Assembly (NCBI GenBank): GCA_019649035.1
Contig: BMAT01008079.1
Location: 249,870-282,511, forward strand
From: Elysia marginata
Taxonomy: Eukaryota > Mollusca > Gastropoda > Plakobranchidae
Length of the DNA stretch: 32,642 nt
Direction of reading: 5' to 3'
In this document: one piece after another, positions 20,801-28,228 of the stretch
Position numbering within the stretch: position 1 is the stretch's first letter
Layout: every line of letters begins with the position of its first letter
Program-made: the position numbers and the translations under genes
Notes under the pieces: model-generated
The model's database searches: none
The model's input: only the letters and a program-made list of their open reading frames with translations
What the model was told of the DNA's origin: nothing

Positions 20801-23784
20801 CAAGCTCTCTGTGTGAGGCACTTTCCTGCGAAAGGCTGTGAACCCCAGGCCCTTGATACATGAAGTTTGGTGTAGACGTACTTGACACAACAGTGAAGAG
20901 TTCTCTGTTTGTGGCAACTTGTCTCTCTGATGTGTCTGCAGAGATCCTGCTGCTAATGCTACTATTGATAAGCATAGGATTTTCTCCAGTTTTAAAACTG
21001 AGGTCATCTTCCAAGGTAAGGAAGTCTTTGGAAAGGTTACAAGCGTCTTTGAGTGAATGAGGATGGTGGGCCTGAAAGTTAGCGCCAATATTGTTAATAT
21101 CTTGACCTGACGTACTTCTGTGGTGAACTTCTGTAGGGTTTTGAATGTCGTTGAGAGAGTATGTGGCTTTCACATCATTTGAGCTACTATGCTTTTGTGC
21201 CTGATCTATCGTACCAGTACCAAGAAGACGAGCCATTTTCCGATGAGCGCGGGACCTGCCCATCCAACTAGTATTTTCCTCGGGTACAGGCGTTAAGCTC
21301 TTGTAAAGCAGTGTAGGATTGATCTGAGAATTAAAGTTCATCTGATTTGCATTGTTGAATGCTTGATGTCTAAAATTAGCAATTTCATCATTAGCGTCTA
21401 CGTAATTCCCAGGCAAACTGGTTTCTAGAGTTGTAGAAAGAGTTTGGTTTTCAAAAGTTTTTCTATGTGATGGTTCTACAATTCTCAGATCTTGACCAAG
21501 ATTATCAGTTCCAAAATCAACACAACCTTGAGTTTTTTTCTTGTCAGAGGTAGAGTTTGGGGTCAAAGTTATGCCGAAGTTAGACTCATCGTCTCCCTTT
21601 CTGTTCGTTACAGAAGTGCTTGTTGTGAAAAAGTTTTGGGAAGCTAAATCACTGTGAGCCGCATTAGTTTCATGATGATTGGGCCGACTGCGATTACTGA
21701 AGTCAGTCGCAAAACTAAGAGGTGGAAAACTGCGAACACCGAAGGAAAAATCAAAATCATTTTTCGGTTCATGACCATCCATTTGCTTGTGGTCAAAAGT
21801 TAAGATTTCTTGCTGTTCATGACTATTGTACGACCTCTTAGAAGTTCTGAAGTTTGTCAAGCCACGTGTGTATGTGTGCTCAGCTTGGTCTTTCAGGAGG
21901 CGCTGAAACAAGAAAATAAGAATTAGCATTTAGAACCACAAAATCAGAAACGTCTATGTAGTGCTCCCAAAAAATAAGTCACCTCATAGATAAGGGGAGA
22001 TATTTATATTTAGCATCATTAAAGAGCTCAATAACATTTCTTCAAGTCAGTGCAAAAACTATATTAACCTCATGATTATGGCTCAAAGTTTTGTATTCTT
22101 AAGATTTGGGTTTGGTTCAGACCAGTTCTATAGAAAACAATGAAAAACAAATTACTCAAAGATTTCATATTACAGAGAATTTCAAGAAATCACCAAATCC
22201 AATTCGACCCAAAAAGTGCCAAATCTTTCCGTTGTTCAAATTCTTGAAAGCTTTAAGACAAGCAACAAAGTTAGGCACCTTTTCTTATATCTCCGCCAGT
22301 ATGATGAACTATGTAATTGAAGAAATCGACCTGTCTTATCGGCCAGTTGTCCCTCTCTTTCGCTTCAAGTGACCCTACTTATCCATTTCCTACTTATCTT
22401 TTTGAGCCACAATAAATGGGCAACAGGAACTTTTCTTTTCTTTTTTTTTTCCAAAAGAAAAGTTAGTATGAAATTTTCATGCTATGAAGCTTTACCTTTT
22501 TTGGCACCACTAGATTGTAAATAGGGGATCTACATGTACTCAAGCTATACACCTCTGCAGCTTTTTTTAAAAATTAGTTTTACTTTTGTTCGTTTAGAAA
22601 ATGACTCATTCTCCTTGTGGTTTAGAAATCAAAAGTTGAGCTTTCACAGATAATGCAAATTTTTAAGAAAAAAAAAACACCTGTGAATATGACAAATTTT
22701 AAGGACTTTTAATATACAGTGCAAACCCTCCATAAAAAGCACCCGTTATTTGACTTTAAATTTGAGGAAGTCCGCTTTTTTGGTTATAATAATTTAACCC
22801 CTGAACTAGGGCCCCCCTCCCTCTTATAAGTAATATAAGACCTGTTTTACCAACATTTTTCCAGGGGTTTAATCAGTCGTTCCTCTGTAATACTATTAAG
22901 TCATAACAATACAGTAACACATCTCAATACCGTACAAAAACAACACATACTTGGACATCATTGCTCTCATCAGGCAGGGACACTTGGCCTGGATGCTGCG
23001 TACTCTCAGAAGATGTTGATGCAAACATTTGTTGGAGGCCATCGCTGGGCTCGCCTGATGAATCTGCAGGGCAAATTGAGGACGAGGAATGAGCATGAAC
23101 TTGCGTCGATCTGTTAAAACTTTTATTTTCAGTGCCGATGTAAAACTGCTCTCTGTGATTACTAGAACTCAAATGGGCACTGGAATATAAAAGATCTGAA
23201 GATGAGGCCTGAAAATCATTCAGAGGGCGTTTTTTCAAATACTGCTTGCTATTTCCACTATCCTGGAAAGATTTGGCAGGAATGTCAGTGAAGCCGTGTG
23301 TGTTGATGGTCTTGTTGTTAGGTCTGGTTATCTGCAAATCCAAAGAGTGGCCGGATGTTGAGTTGACTGTTACTGGATTCTCTAGTCTCCAGTCATAGGC
23401 TTTACTTACATGGTGTTTGTCATTTCTGATGTTAAAGACATTGCTCTGGGGAAAACTGTGATTGAAAGACTCTTTGTAGTCCAAGTTTTGATGTTCAGTG
23501 TAGTATTGATTTGGGAGAGCCTCTCTTTTCTGAGCACTCATACCACCTGCTTCTAACTGGGTAGGTGCGGCCCCAGTGGTAGGTGCAATCTCTGCCCTGG
23601 AGAATGGTGATGCCAGTGAGGGCAGTCTTGACACATCTAGATCTGGAGCCTGAACGTCAGCCCAAGATGGCTGTCGAGAGTTTGCAGGAAGAGAAGACGT
23701 TGAGGAGTGAACTGTCTCGGGCATTAGAGATCCTGACAAAGCAAGAATAGGATTGGAGCTCTCCTCATCCACTTCACTGTCCAT
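7559..23784 (-). CDS. Whole gene model: giant BTB/POZ C2H2 zinc-finger protein (10 recognised exons)
   Basis: Coding blocks joined by GT-AG introns on the minus strand: 22951-23784, 18963-21902, 15723-18475, 14127-14694, 12577-12951, 11671-~11876, 10712-~10847, 9782-9900, 9171-9239 and 7559-8881. All junctions agree in phase except 15723/14694, which would give TG|A. The product would be ~3,100 residues: a disordered N-terminus, a BTB near residues 1233-1410, a long linker with basic clusters, six C2H2 fingers and a Ser/Gln/Val-rich tail. BTB domains mediate dimerisation and corepressor or cullin-3 binding, and C2H2 arrays bind DNA, so a nuclear transcription regulator is inferred. I do not recognise a named orthologue. 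Most BTB-ZF proteins are 400-1,500 residues with the BTB at the extreme N-terminus, so both size and domain order are odd. A two-gene alternative cannot be excluded. Confidence 0.75.
9171..9239 (-). CDS. BTB-ZF gene, 23-codon exon
   Basis: A small exon encoding IAERASELDVKSMDKVMKDI plus AEK, predicted helical. It is flanked by an acceptor CACTCGACAG and a donor AAG|GTATTGG. It is phase 0 at both ends, so skipping it would keep the frame; it could be an alternatively spliced cassette. Its charged helical composition fits directly between the last zinc-finger exon (ending SLIVE) and the C-terminal exon (starting VKKGELP). Confidence 0.8.
9240..9781 (-). other. Intron of BTB-ZF gene
   Basis: 542 bp, GTTAGC to GACAG. 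It is AT-rich with nothing else recognised. Confidence 0.75.
9782..9900 (-). CDS. BTB-ZF gene, exon with zinc finger 6
   Basis: The exon starts inside the canonical inter-finger linker (TG|ERPFK) and encodes one complete C2H2 finger: CPDC, 12 residues (EYSSTTRGNMKA), then HLKSH, i.e. C-x2-C-x12-H-x3-H. It then runs into the helical SHLYPADKINSLIVE. It is 119 bp: 2 bases to complete the split Gly codon plus 39 codons. The acceptor is ATTTCTACAG and the donor GAG|GTTAGC. The classic linker to the preceding finger indicates tandem DNA-binding fingers. Confidence 0.92.
9901..10711 (-). other. Intron of BTB-ZF gene
   Basis: 811 bp, from GTAGGAGG to TTCTACAG. It interrupts the inter-finger linker. 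No element is recognised. Confidence 0.8.
10712..10847 (-). CDS. BTB-ZF gene, exon with second half of zinc finger 4 and zinc finger 5; 5' edge in an assembly gap
   Basis: Readable sequence gives FSSRSNFNSHIHHRHSDVRK, the His half of a finger whose CWHC half is in the previous exon. It is followed by a complete finger: CTIC, SKSFKTRTQLKV, HLRSH (C-x2-C-x12-H-x3-H). The exon ends ACA G|GTAGGAGG in the linker. The 5' end falls in 15 N (10845-10859). If one codon lies in the N, finger 4 has exactly 12 residues between Cys2 and His1, and the exon length (136) fits phases 0 and 1. This supports the placed boundary, but that codon is unseen. Confidence 0.85.
10845..10859. other. Assembly gap (15 N)
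   Basis: It hides the 3' splice site and one predicted codon of the finger 4/5 exon. On the minus strand, pyrimidine-rich CTGTTTCTCTTC lies just upstream, as expected before an acceptor. Confidence 0.95.
10860..11610 (-). other. Intron of BTB-ZF gene
   Basis: The AT-rich main part of the intron between the finger 3/4 exon and the finger 4/5 exon. No coding signal is recognised. Its 5' end (11611-11670 on the plus strand) consists of the 30-bp duplications described separately. Confidence 0.7.
11595..11690 (-). repeat. Three tandem 30-bp units, each carrying a GTAAGG 5' splice site
   Basis: On the minus strand, three successive units end in ...GGACAG|GTAAGG, ...GTGGAG|GTAAGG and ...TTAGAG|GTAAGG. 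The exon ends would be at 11671, 11641 and 11611, exactly 30 bp apart and in the same frame. The first unit contains the real finger 4 CWHCGQ codons. The other two are degenerate copies reading VRAKFPGIVE and VRGKFAGILE, with no stop. Confidence 0.85.
11671..11876 (-). CDS. BTB-ZF gene, exon with fingers 2 (partial), 3 and first half of 4; 5' edge at a gap
   Basis: The readable part starts at ICGYETKDKSYHYMHYHKYF, the Cys2/His part of a diverged finger whose first Cys is lost at the N/poly-G run. A complete finger follows: CKLC, GKNFATAFQLKE, HMLSH (C-x2-C-x12-H-x3-H). The exon then ends with FICWHCGQ, the Cys half of finger 4, and the donor CAG|GTAAGG. Phase 0 at the 3' end matches the next exon. 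The 5' boundary cannot be placed because position 11876 is N, followed on the plus strand by 14 G. Confidence 0.87.
11876..11890. other. Assembly defect: one N plus a 14-G run
   Basis: The exact homopolymer beside an N suggests a gap-fill or sequencing artefact. It could also be a genuine poly-C pyrimidine tract (minus strand) of the acceptor, collapsed by assembly. Confidence 0.7.
11891..12576 (-). other. Intron of BTB-ZF gene with a TAA-rich microsatellite
   Basis: AT-rich intron. An imperfect (TAA)n/(TTA)n tract lies at about 12001-12056. No further finger exon is seen. The donor is GAG|GTAAGA at 12577/12576. Confidence 0.7.
12577..12951 (-). CDS. BTB-ZF gene, exon with zinc finger 1
   Basis: 125 codons, phase 0 on both sides. 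It starts TQNGTVHQRKKLACPQPLMD after the acceptor TTTTCAACAG, continues through a basic helical stretch (KLKRQRQRKMSD, ALKLKAKLKDYKL) and an acidic segment, then the finger YRCFSCSLC-QLRLKNARRMVR-HVRSH (C-x2-C-x12-H-x3-H). It ends with acidic VGNFDDEYE at the donor GAG|GTAAGA. The additional Cys just upstream (CFSCSLC) makes the exact zinc-ligand pair slightly ambiguous. The finger is isolated from fingers 2-6 by a non-canonical acidic spacer, so it may not bind DNA. Confidence 0.87.
12952..14126 (-). other. Intron of BTB-ZF gene containing a degenerate SINE
   Basis: 1,175 bp, GTAAGA to CAACAG. It is AT-rich. A diverged tRNA-derived SINE occupies about 13690-13920. Confidence 0.75.
13690..13920 (+). 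mobile_element. Degenerate tRNA-derived SINE
   Basis: A B-box-like TGGGTTCAGTTCTCAGTC lies at about 13737, with a weak A-box region at about 13696-13720. A non-tRNA body follows with CACCCAACCGTTTATTGG and GACTTGGGGAAAGTACTTG. The body differs from that of the SINE at 2521, so it is probably a second family. Ends are approximate and the call rests on the pol III box and body layout only. Confidence 0.5.
14127..14694 (-). CDS. BTB-ZF gene, linker exon rich in basic and Ser/Thr residues
   Basis: One base plus 189 codons. The visible frame reads KLQHGEPDMSSAPKCKKTSA, then several basic clusters (KPRHRKTASGSD, KVRAPPKKRAKMELALLKAA, KKASRRKSRPSKRSKE) that look like nuclear-localisation or DNA-contact tails, and a short helix ALLKAANLARRAIEERK. 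No folded domain is recognised. The donor is GAG|GTAAGA and joins in phase 0 to the finger 1 exon. The acceptor GGCTCTACAG is preceded by three 19-bp repeats. The 5' phase is the problem: joining TG from the upstream exon to the leading A gives a stop codon. Confidence 0.78.
14705..14760 (-). repeat. Three tandem 19-bp units at the branch-point/pyrimidine tract of an acceptor
   Basis: On the plus strand the unit AAAGATTTAGTGAAAxAAC occurs three times (14705, 14723, 14742). On the minus strand each copy reads TTTCACTAAATCTTT, with a branch-point-like CTAAAT, 11-60 nt upstream of the acceptor at 14694/14695. Confidence 0.8.
14761..15722 (-). other. Intron between BTB half and zinc-finger half of the gene
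   Basis: The donor is TTTTG|GTGAGTT. I searched the minus strand for a small phase-correcting exon and found no convincing acceptor-exon-donor set. Nothing else is recognised. Confidence 0.6.
15723..18475 (-). CDS. BTB-ZF gene, exon with most of the BTB/POZ domain and a long disordered linker
   Basis: 2,753 bp (917 codons plus TG). After the acceptor TTTTAAAACAG it starts IHQLVLCSMSHYLSKLLHKM, the BTB segment usually written xxHRxVLAxxSxYFxxLF. About 73 Ser/His/Pro-rich residues intervene. The fold then resumes with NVLLIVNCDDIKASSLQTFL, VYIYLGQSQLTAANVCDLYL and LACSLRINCLKDKCRDFM, i.e. the BTB FxxFxYxYxG strand and last helices. The remaining ~765 residues are low-complexity Ser/Thr/Gln/Lys, with basic patches (KKTKQKTVSPSKSKSS, QNFRKRLIQQLNSEQ) and a terminal FTHKIFKRKKKIKF. 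If the donor GTGAGT is not used, the frame ends at once (W then TGA at 15719-15721). Confidence 0.85.
18476..18962 (-). other. Intron splitting the BTB domain
   Basis: 487 bp, AAG|GTGTTTTT to AAAACAG, phase 0. It is AT-rich with several homopolymer T/A runs. Confidence 0.85.
18963..21902 (-). CDS. BTB-ZF gene, 980-codon N-terminal exon with Gln-rich segment and start of BTB
   Basis: A phase 0 exon of exactly 980 codons, from the acceptor TTTTCTTGTTTCAG (starting RLLKDQAEHTYTRG) to the donor AAG|GTGTTT. Most of it is polar, low-complexity Asn/Ser/Asp/Gln-rich sequence. Near protein residues 900-980, a charged helix (DIGRAVEIFQSLQADEKEEQ) runs into a Gln-rich stretch encoded by mixed CAG/CAA, probably coiled coil. 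The last ~25 residues (MYSMMKAEQFCDAILS, TPKQTVK) are the beginning of the BTB fold, including the Cys-Asp of the FCDVxL motif. The absence of stops over 2.9 kb and exact phase joining show it is coding. No enzymatic domain is seen. Confidence 0.87.
19810..19925 (-). repeat. CAG/CAA repeat tract encoding poly-Gln
   Basis: Imperfect CTG/TTG triplets on the plus strand, the longest pure run being six CTG, encode several runs of 4-8 Gln interrupted by Leu, Ser, His and Glu. It is likely length-polymorphic. Confidence 0.85.
21903..22950 (-). other. Intron of BTB-ZF gene, with a possible degraded DNA element
   Basis: 1,048 bp, GTATGTG to TTGTTTCAG, phase 0. Around 22715-22790, TACAGTGCAAACCCTCCATA followed by alternating short blocks resembles the end of a MITE, but no matching opposite end was found. 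Confidence 0.7.
22951..23784 (-). CDS. BTB-ZF gene, first coding exon
   Basis: 278 codons from ATG (plus strand CAT at 23782-23784), reading MDSEVDEESSNPILALSGSL, to the donor CAA|GTATGTG in phase 0. The upstream frame is open for 14 further codons, but the only start there is TTG, so the ATG was chosen. The context ACAATCATGG has the favourable +4 G. The content is Ser/His/Pro/Gln-rich and disordered; no domain is recognised. The true 5' end is unknown: a 5' UTR exon could lie further right in 23900-25600. Confidence 0.78.
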
Positions 23785-24219
23785 GATTGTGCCTCTTTGA
23801 GTTTGTGTAGAATGTTCTTTTATCAAGGAAATACTTATAAATGTTTTATGATGCCCATAACTTGATCATAGTCACGATAGTGGAACCACCGCTGTGACTT
23901 CCAGTTTTATCTTCTAGGACTAAAGCCATCATGCCACTCAGAAAACCGGCAAATCATGTGAAAAGATGTTGTTGAGAGAGCGTACTTTGATTGCCACTGT
24001 AAGGTAAGGTGAGTTCGGCTGTGGAAAAAATTAAAGAGCTGTTGAAATATAAAAAGACACCTGAGATATTACTTTTTTATCTATTTTTAGTACAAGTTGT
24101 TAATTTTATCAAATATCTTTCTCCCATCTCAGCACCAAATGTACAGATATTTTTCCTTTTAAATCATAACAACTTAGAAACATGGCTTCAAGAAATGGCT
24201 GTGGGTGTCACCATGCCTT

Positions 24220-24267
24220 ATAATAATAATAAAACAATAATAATAATATTATTATAATTATTATTTT
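24220..24267. repeat. TAA/TTA microsatellite
   Basis: Imperfect TAATAATAAT and ATTATTATAATTATTATT runs that are partly self-complementary. Confidence 0.8.
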
Positions 24268-24578
24268 TCTATGATTATTTCCCCATCATCAAACCAAAGC
24301 CTTTGCTCAAAATCCTGTTGACCCTCATGCCTGCTACTTCCGCCTTTATAACCAAACATTAATTTGATACTAAGTACAACAATGTTGAAGAAGGCCGAGA
24401 CTAAGTAAAATTCAGAGCATTAGAATAAATAGTTACGAGGACACACATTGACGATGACCAATGGCTTTGACTCAATGACTGGCATTTTATTTCATTTGTC
24501 AGCGTAGGTGTACCTTTTTGTGTGGCACAGTGAGAAAAAATATTGCGCACATGAAATACAATGGGCTTAATTCAGCAA

Positions 24579-24655
24579 TTGGCCCGCTGGTGTTAAAATG
24601 GCACCATGGTTTATCATTCCCCGCGGCCTCATTTTGTCACTTGCCAGCGGGCCAA
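24579..24655. repeat. GC-rich inverted repeat (77 bp)
   Basis: TTGGCCCGCTGG at 24579-24590 and its perfect reverse complement CCAGCGGGCCAA at 24644-24655. After a short asymmetric bulge, AAAATG (24595-24600) pairs with CATTTT (24630-24635). The surroundings are AT-rich, so it stands out. It may be a tiny MITE or a structural or regulatory hairpin. Confidence 0.75.
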
Positions 24656-24759
24656 GATTGTCTCATAAAATGCTCTTAGGTCTTACTCTTAGAGCACTCT
24701 TGATCGATACAAAATTCTGCACCAACAGTAAGAAAACCAAGTCATAGAATGATAGATAT

Positions 24760-25165
24760 ACTGATCTAGATGTAGTCTAGGTCAGGACCATTGCAGCACT
24801 GCTAGTAAATAAGGTACGGTATCCATATATCGACCTGGCAAAGTCTCCAGGCCCAGGAACCGGATACACTCAAGATTACCTCTTTCTGGACGTCAAGATC
24901 TAGACTTTAGGTTTAAAACGAAATAGTCAAAAATAGATTAGATCTAGATCTAAATTTAAGCCTAAATTCTAGGCCTATACATAGATCTAGATCTAGTCTA
25001 GATTCTAGACAGAGAACAAATCTTGTAACAAGCAATGTTCCCAACCAACATAACCGTGGCGGATGCCCACCATAGAAAATTACATTCTTAGACATTTTTG
25101 TGTCTGGAGATCAAGTAATATACTGCATCGTTCTGTATCATTATCACTGGATCTAAATCTAGATC
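24760..25165. repeat. Cluster of TAGATC/AGATCTAGATCT palindromes
   Basis: Perfect palindromes include TTAGATCTAGATCTAA (24938-24953) and TAGATCTAGATCTA (24982-24995). Related motifs lie near 24762, 24897, 25000 and 25152. Confidence 0.7.
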
Positions 25166-25675
25166 CTATCAGCTGTTGCTGTTTTCATTCTCTTGACAGT
25201 CAGTGATTCTGGAAGAGAATTGTGAAAAAGACCATGGCGGAAACCATGGATGTTGATTCACAGAATTTCGGCCTTCACCTTGGTTGTATACAATGGCTGA
25301 CAAACATTTATCTATTAATAGTACACGCTGCAGATGTTTTGCCAGCGAAAACATAATGCATTCAATGTTAAAGGTTTTTGATTGTCTGTTAGATCGGTGG
25401 AAACGAATGGGATATAGGGTGATTCGTGAGAAAAATCTATTTATTGTGTATTCCTAATTGGTCTCCTTTTTTTACAATTCCGGCTATTGACCTGTCAACG
25501 TGGTTTTGAACTTTGACCCTTACATTTGTGACCAATGGGATATTGAGAAAACGTAAACAAACTAGAGACCTGCAAGACGAGGTGGTGGCTACGTACAAGA
25601 CACAAGTGCTGAGTTTTCTCGAAATTAAGCTGAACATATTAGGAAGTTTCTCTTCATACTAAACAAACAGCCAAA

Positions 25676-25882
25676 ATGTCGGCTGGAGATGAAAAGTATT
25701 TAGATGATCTTGACAAATACAACATTGAGCAAGATAAGTATGAAAGTCACGGACACAGCGGAAAGGGAAGATCAAAGAAGGAAGCATCGCAAAATCATCA
25801 CGAAGATCCCAGTGGTCATACACGCAAGGACGTCCAGAAGTTACAAAACAACGCCCACAACAATGCAGGACAAAAGAAATAG
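25676..25882 (+). CDS. NUPR1-like: NUPR-like small basic nuclear protein (p8 / nuclear protein 1 family)
   Basis: A 68-residue protein in one coding exon, AAAATGT start to TAG. Residues 11-22 (DLDKYNIEQDKY) and 25-37 (HGHSGKGRSKKEA), then 44-58 (DPSGHTRKDVQKLQN), match the family layout: an acidic/aromatic D-x-Y segment, a GxxGKxRxKxEA basic segment forming a bipartite nuclear signal, and a GGHxRKxxxKLQN segment. The arrangement is closest in my memory to the insect Nupr protein. Family members are intrinsically disordered, stress-induced chromatin and transcription cofactors with HMG-like properties. The protein is at the short end of the family (about 60-100 residues). It is divergent from the BTB-ZF gene. 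A donor 32 nt after the stop and an acceptor at 27087 indicate an intron in the 3' UTR. The call is from motif recognition; no alignment was run. Confidence 0.85.
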   Translation: MSAGDEKYLDDLDKYNIEQDKYESHGHSGKGRSKKEASQNHHEDPSGHTRKDVQKLQNNAHNNAGQKK

Positions 25883-25914
25883 ATACAAACAGAAACCCGT
25901 TGGAAGTCTCACAG

Positions 25915-27087
25915 GTAAAAACTTATTGCATTAGACTTAGAAGTTAGATCAAGACGGCTGGAGTAGAGGCGTCACTGAATATGAACACATTATGTAAAAG
26001 ATCTGGATCTTGAGTGAGTCGGCCCACTGGTCACTACCTTATAAATATAACCCGCCGTTTTGACCAACAAATCAGCTACACCTGTGTGCATCTTGGGGCA
26101 GATTTTGATGCCTTAGACACCCTAAAAATTTTACATTTGTATTGGCTGATTTCAGAGACCAGCAAATAGGTTATTAATTTGTTTGGAAAACGTAAGCAAT
26201 CGTTCTTGTGGTTTCAATGTCAAGACATAAAATAAGAGCCTGCTTTAAGAGCATGAACCTGCCAATAACATAAACAGTCTAATTGGACACTGTGAGCCCT
26301 CACCATAACTGTTACTACATCATACGTATTTGAAAAAAAAGTCGCAAATGAAAACAATGCATGAAAAATATAGTTGAAAAATCTGCCTAAGTAATATTAT
26401 AGGGTATATATAAAACTAAAAAAAAACTTTATCCTGATCTTCAGTCAATATTCAAAGCTGCATACTTTTACATGTAACAGTAACTTACATCCATTAAGTT
26501 CTTCAAATCAAAGAAGATATTTCGTCAAAGGAAAGTATGATGACAAAGGTTAGTTTGTCTTTGTGGATAGACAGATGTGAAACAATACTCAGTCTAGCTA
26601 GAAAATGCATTTAAAGCTAGCCCAGCACACATTGCCAGCTGTCTAGAAAGTAAGTTCATAAAGAGCAGCTTTAAGTCCTTGTTGGTGTTTCAAGACATTG
26701 ATTTTTTTATCATTGACCTAGACGTTTTTCTTAATGCTGCGGTTGACAGAATTGTGTCAATCAATGGCTTGACGCAGAAGATACTGTAATTTCAATCACA
26801 TATCTCAGTTGCAATTGGGAGATCTAGGGTTTGATACAGGTAGAGGAGATGTATTTTCCCTCCAAAGCTATCAAAGCACTTATTACAATCTTTCAAGAGC
26901 TAAATTAAAAAGTGAAATTACTGCTTTTAGTCCATTACATGCAAGTAGTGTAAAGGTCTTTGGACGCTCTAAAACTTTTGGTTGTCTACATGCTCTTTAA
27001 AAAAAAGATTTTAGACAATGCTATGCCTACTGATGAAATAATTAGTATTAACCCCTGATTTTTCTCTTTTTTCTTTATTATTTTCAG
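25915..27087 (+). other. Probable 3'-UTR intron of the NUPR-like gene
   Basis: CACAG|GTAAAA at 25914/25915 and the strong acceptor TTTATTATTTTCAG ending at 27087. The distance from stop codon to junction (32 nt) is short enough not to trigger nonsense-mediated decay. No coding sequence is seen inside. Confidence 0.55.
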
Positions 27088-28000
27088 CATTCCACAGTTA
27101 GACAGCTCAACGGCAAAGAAATTTGTGCATTGAAAACGCCATCCTTAGCTGACATTGGACTTCGACTTAAAGCCTAAAGTACAGATCACCGAGTACAGAC
27201 AATTGTACTTGTGCAGGATCGTTTATCAACCTCTTTTGAAATTGTGAAAATTTGCCTTTTTGTCTTCTTCTCAATCAGCTGGTGCTCAAAACAAATAATT
27301 CAACCAGTAAAAATTACAAAGAGCAAGAGAGCTTTCTACTGAATTTTTTTTTGTTTTATTTAATGTTCATTTTCTTCTTTTAGGTAAAAAGGGGGGGGGG
27401 GCGTAGTGTTGGTGTTGGAGTAATCTTGAATCAATAGTGATTTTCTTTTATGAACTCTGGTTATGGAAAAGCAACATACATTTTGTACTTATATGATGCA
27501 AGTTTTCACTATGCACACTAAGGTTTTAGCCATTGGTAAAGGTTACATGTGTATATCTGTAGATGATATTAATTGATCATTTAATTTTTTTTAATTATTT
27601 TTTTGTTTTGTCGCTTTTTTTTTTTGCAGTTGCTGTTTCTGACTTAACTTCTATTATCTACAAGCATTTGACTATTCATAGTTGTTTTTTTTTTAAGTTA
27701 AGCTAGTACATTTAAGTCATTTATCTATTTGTTTATATTATTTTAACCGCAGGGTAAAAGGTTTTGAATTTTACATTAAAACATCAGCATTAATATACAC
27801 AGTATAAAATGAATTTGTTTCTCTATGTTTGGTGTGCCAGTAGCGTTTTAAATTTTAACACATGTACGTTTGTGCCAGGAATGATGTTTGAAGAAATTAG
27901 AAAAGAATAATTGTTCAAAACATTGTCAGTGTTTAAAGCTGTTACAACAATAGATACGGGTCTAGTCTGAGCTTTGAATAAAAATAATTTCTTTAGTTCA
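27088..28000 (+). other. Probable 3' UTR exon of the NUPR-like gene
   Basis: It follows the pyrimidine-rich acceptor. There is no long open frame. A 12-G run (27389-27400) and U-rich tracts are present. AATAAA at 27977-27982 is a plausible polyadenylation signal, which sets the approximate end. An exon of an unrelated transcript cannot be excluded. Confidence 0.45.
27977..27982 (+). terminator. Candidate polyadenylation signal AATAAA
   Basis: The first canonical AATAAA noted downstream of the inferred 3' UTR acceptor. An ATTAAA at about 27775 is an alternative. Confidence 0.35.
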
Positions 28001-28228
28001 TTTGGGGGGACAAATATGTGTCAAAAGTGAATGGACATACATATAAGTAAACTAAAAATTTTCCAAAGTTGGACACTTAAAATGTTTGAGAAAAACGTTG
28101 TTATATTTTTTCATGAAGTACTTGAGCTTGGTTTTACTTACAGAGTTTTCTGTAGTTTTGCTTTGCCTCTGGCAGTCCTGACCACGCAAGAGACAATCAA
28201 CGATTACAGTTAACACTCTCGTGTATAT

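Larger units (their letters stand above)
23785..25675. promoter_or_regulatory. Head-to-head intergenic region between BTB-ZF and NUPR-like genes
   Basis: About 1.9 kb separate the divergent start codons, so promoters of both genes are expected here. Visible elements are a TAA/TTA microsatellite (24220-24267), a GC-rich hairpin (24579-24655), a cluster of TAGATC-type palindromes (about 24760-25165) and CCAAT at about 25532 upstream of the NUPR-like start. No TATA box stands out. Promoter function is inferred from gene orientation only. Confidence 0.4.

Noticed and set aside
22715..22880. Possible third MITE beginning TACAGTGCAAACCC
   Set aside because: Only one end is recognisable; no convincing inverted partner was found, so it was not listed as an element.
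26809..27000. 63-codon plus-strand frame in the NUPR-like intron
   Set aside because: It starts at TTG, has no homology or splice context, and is flanked by AT-rich non-coding sequence.
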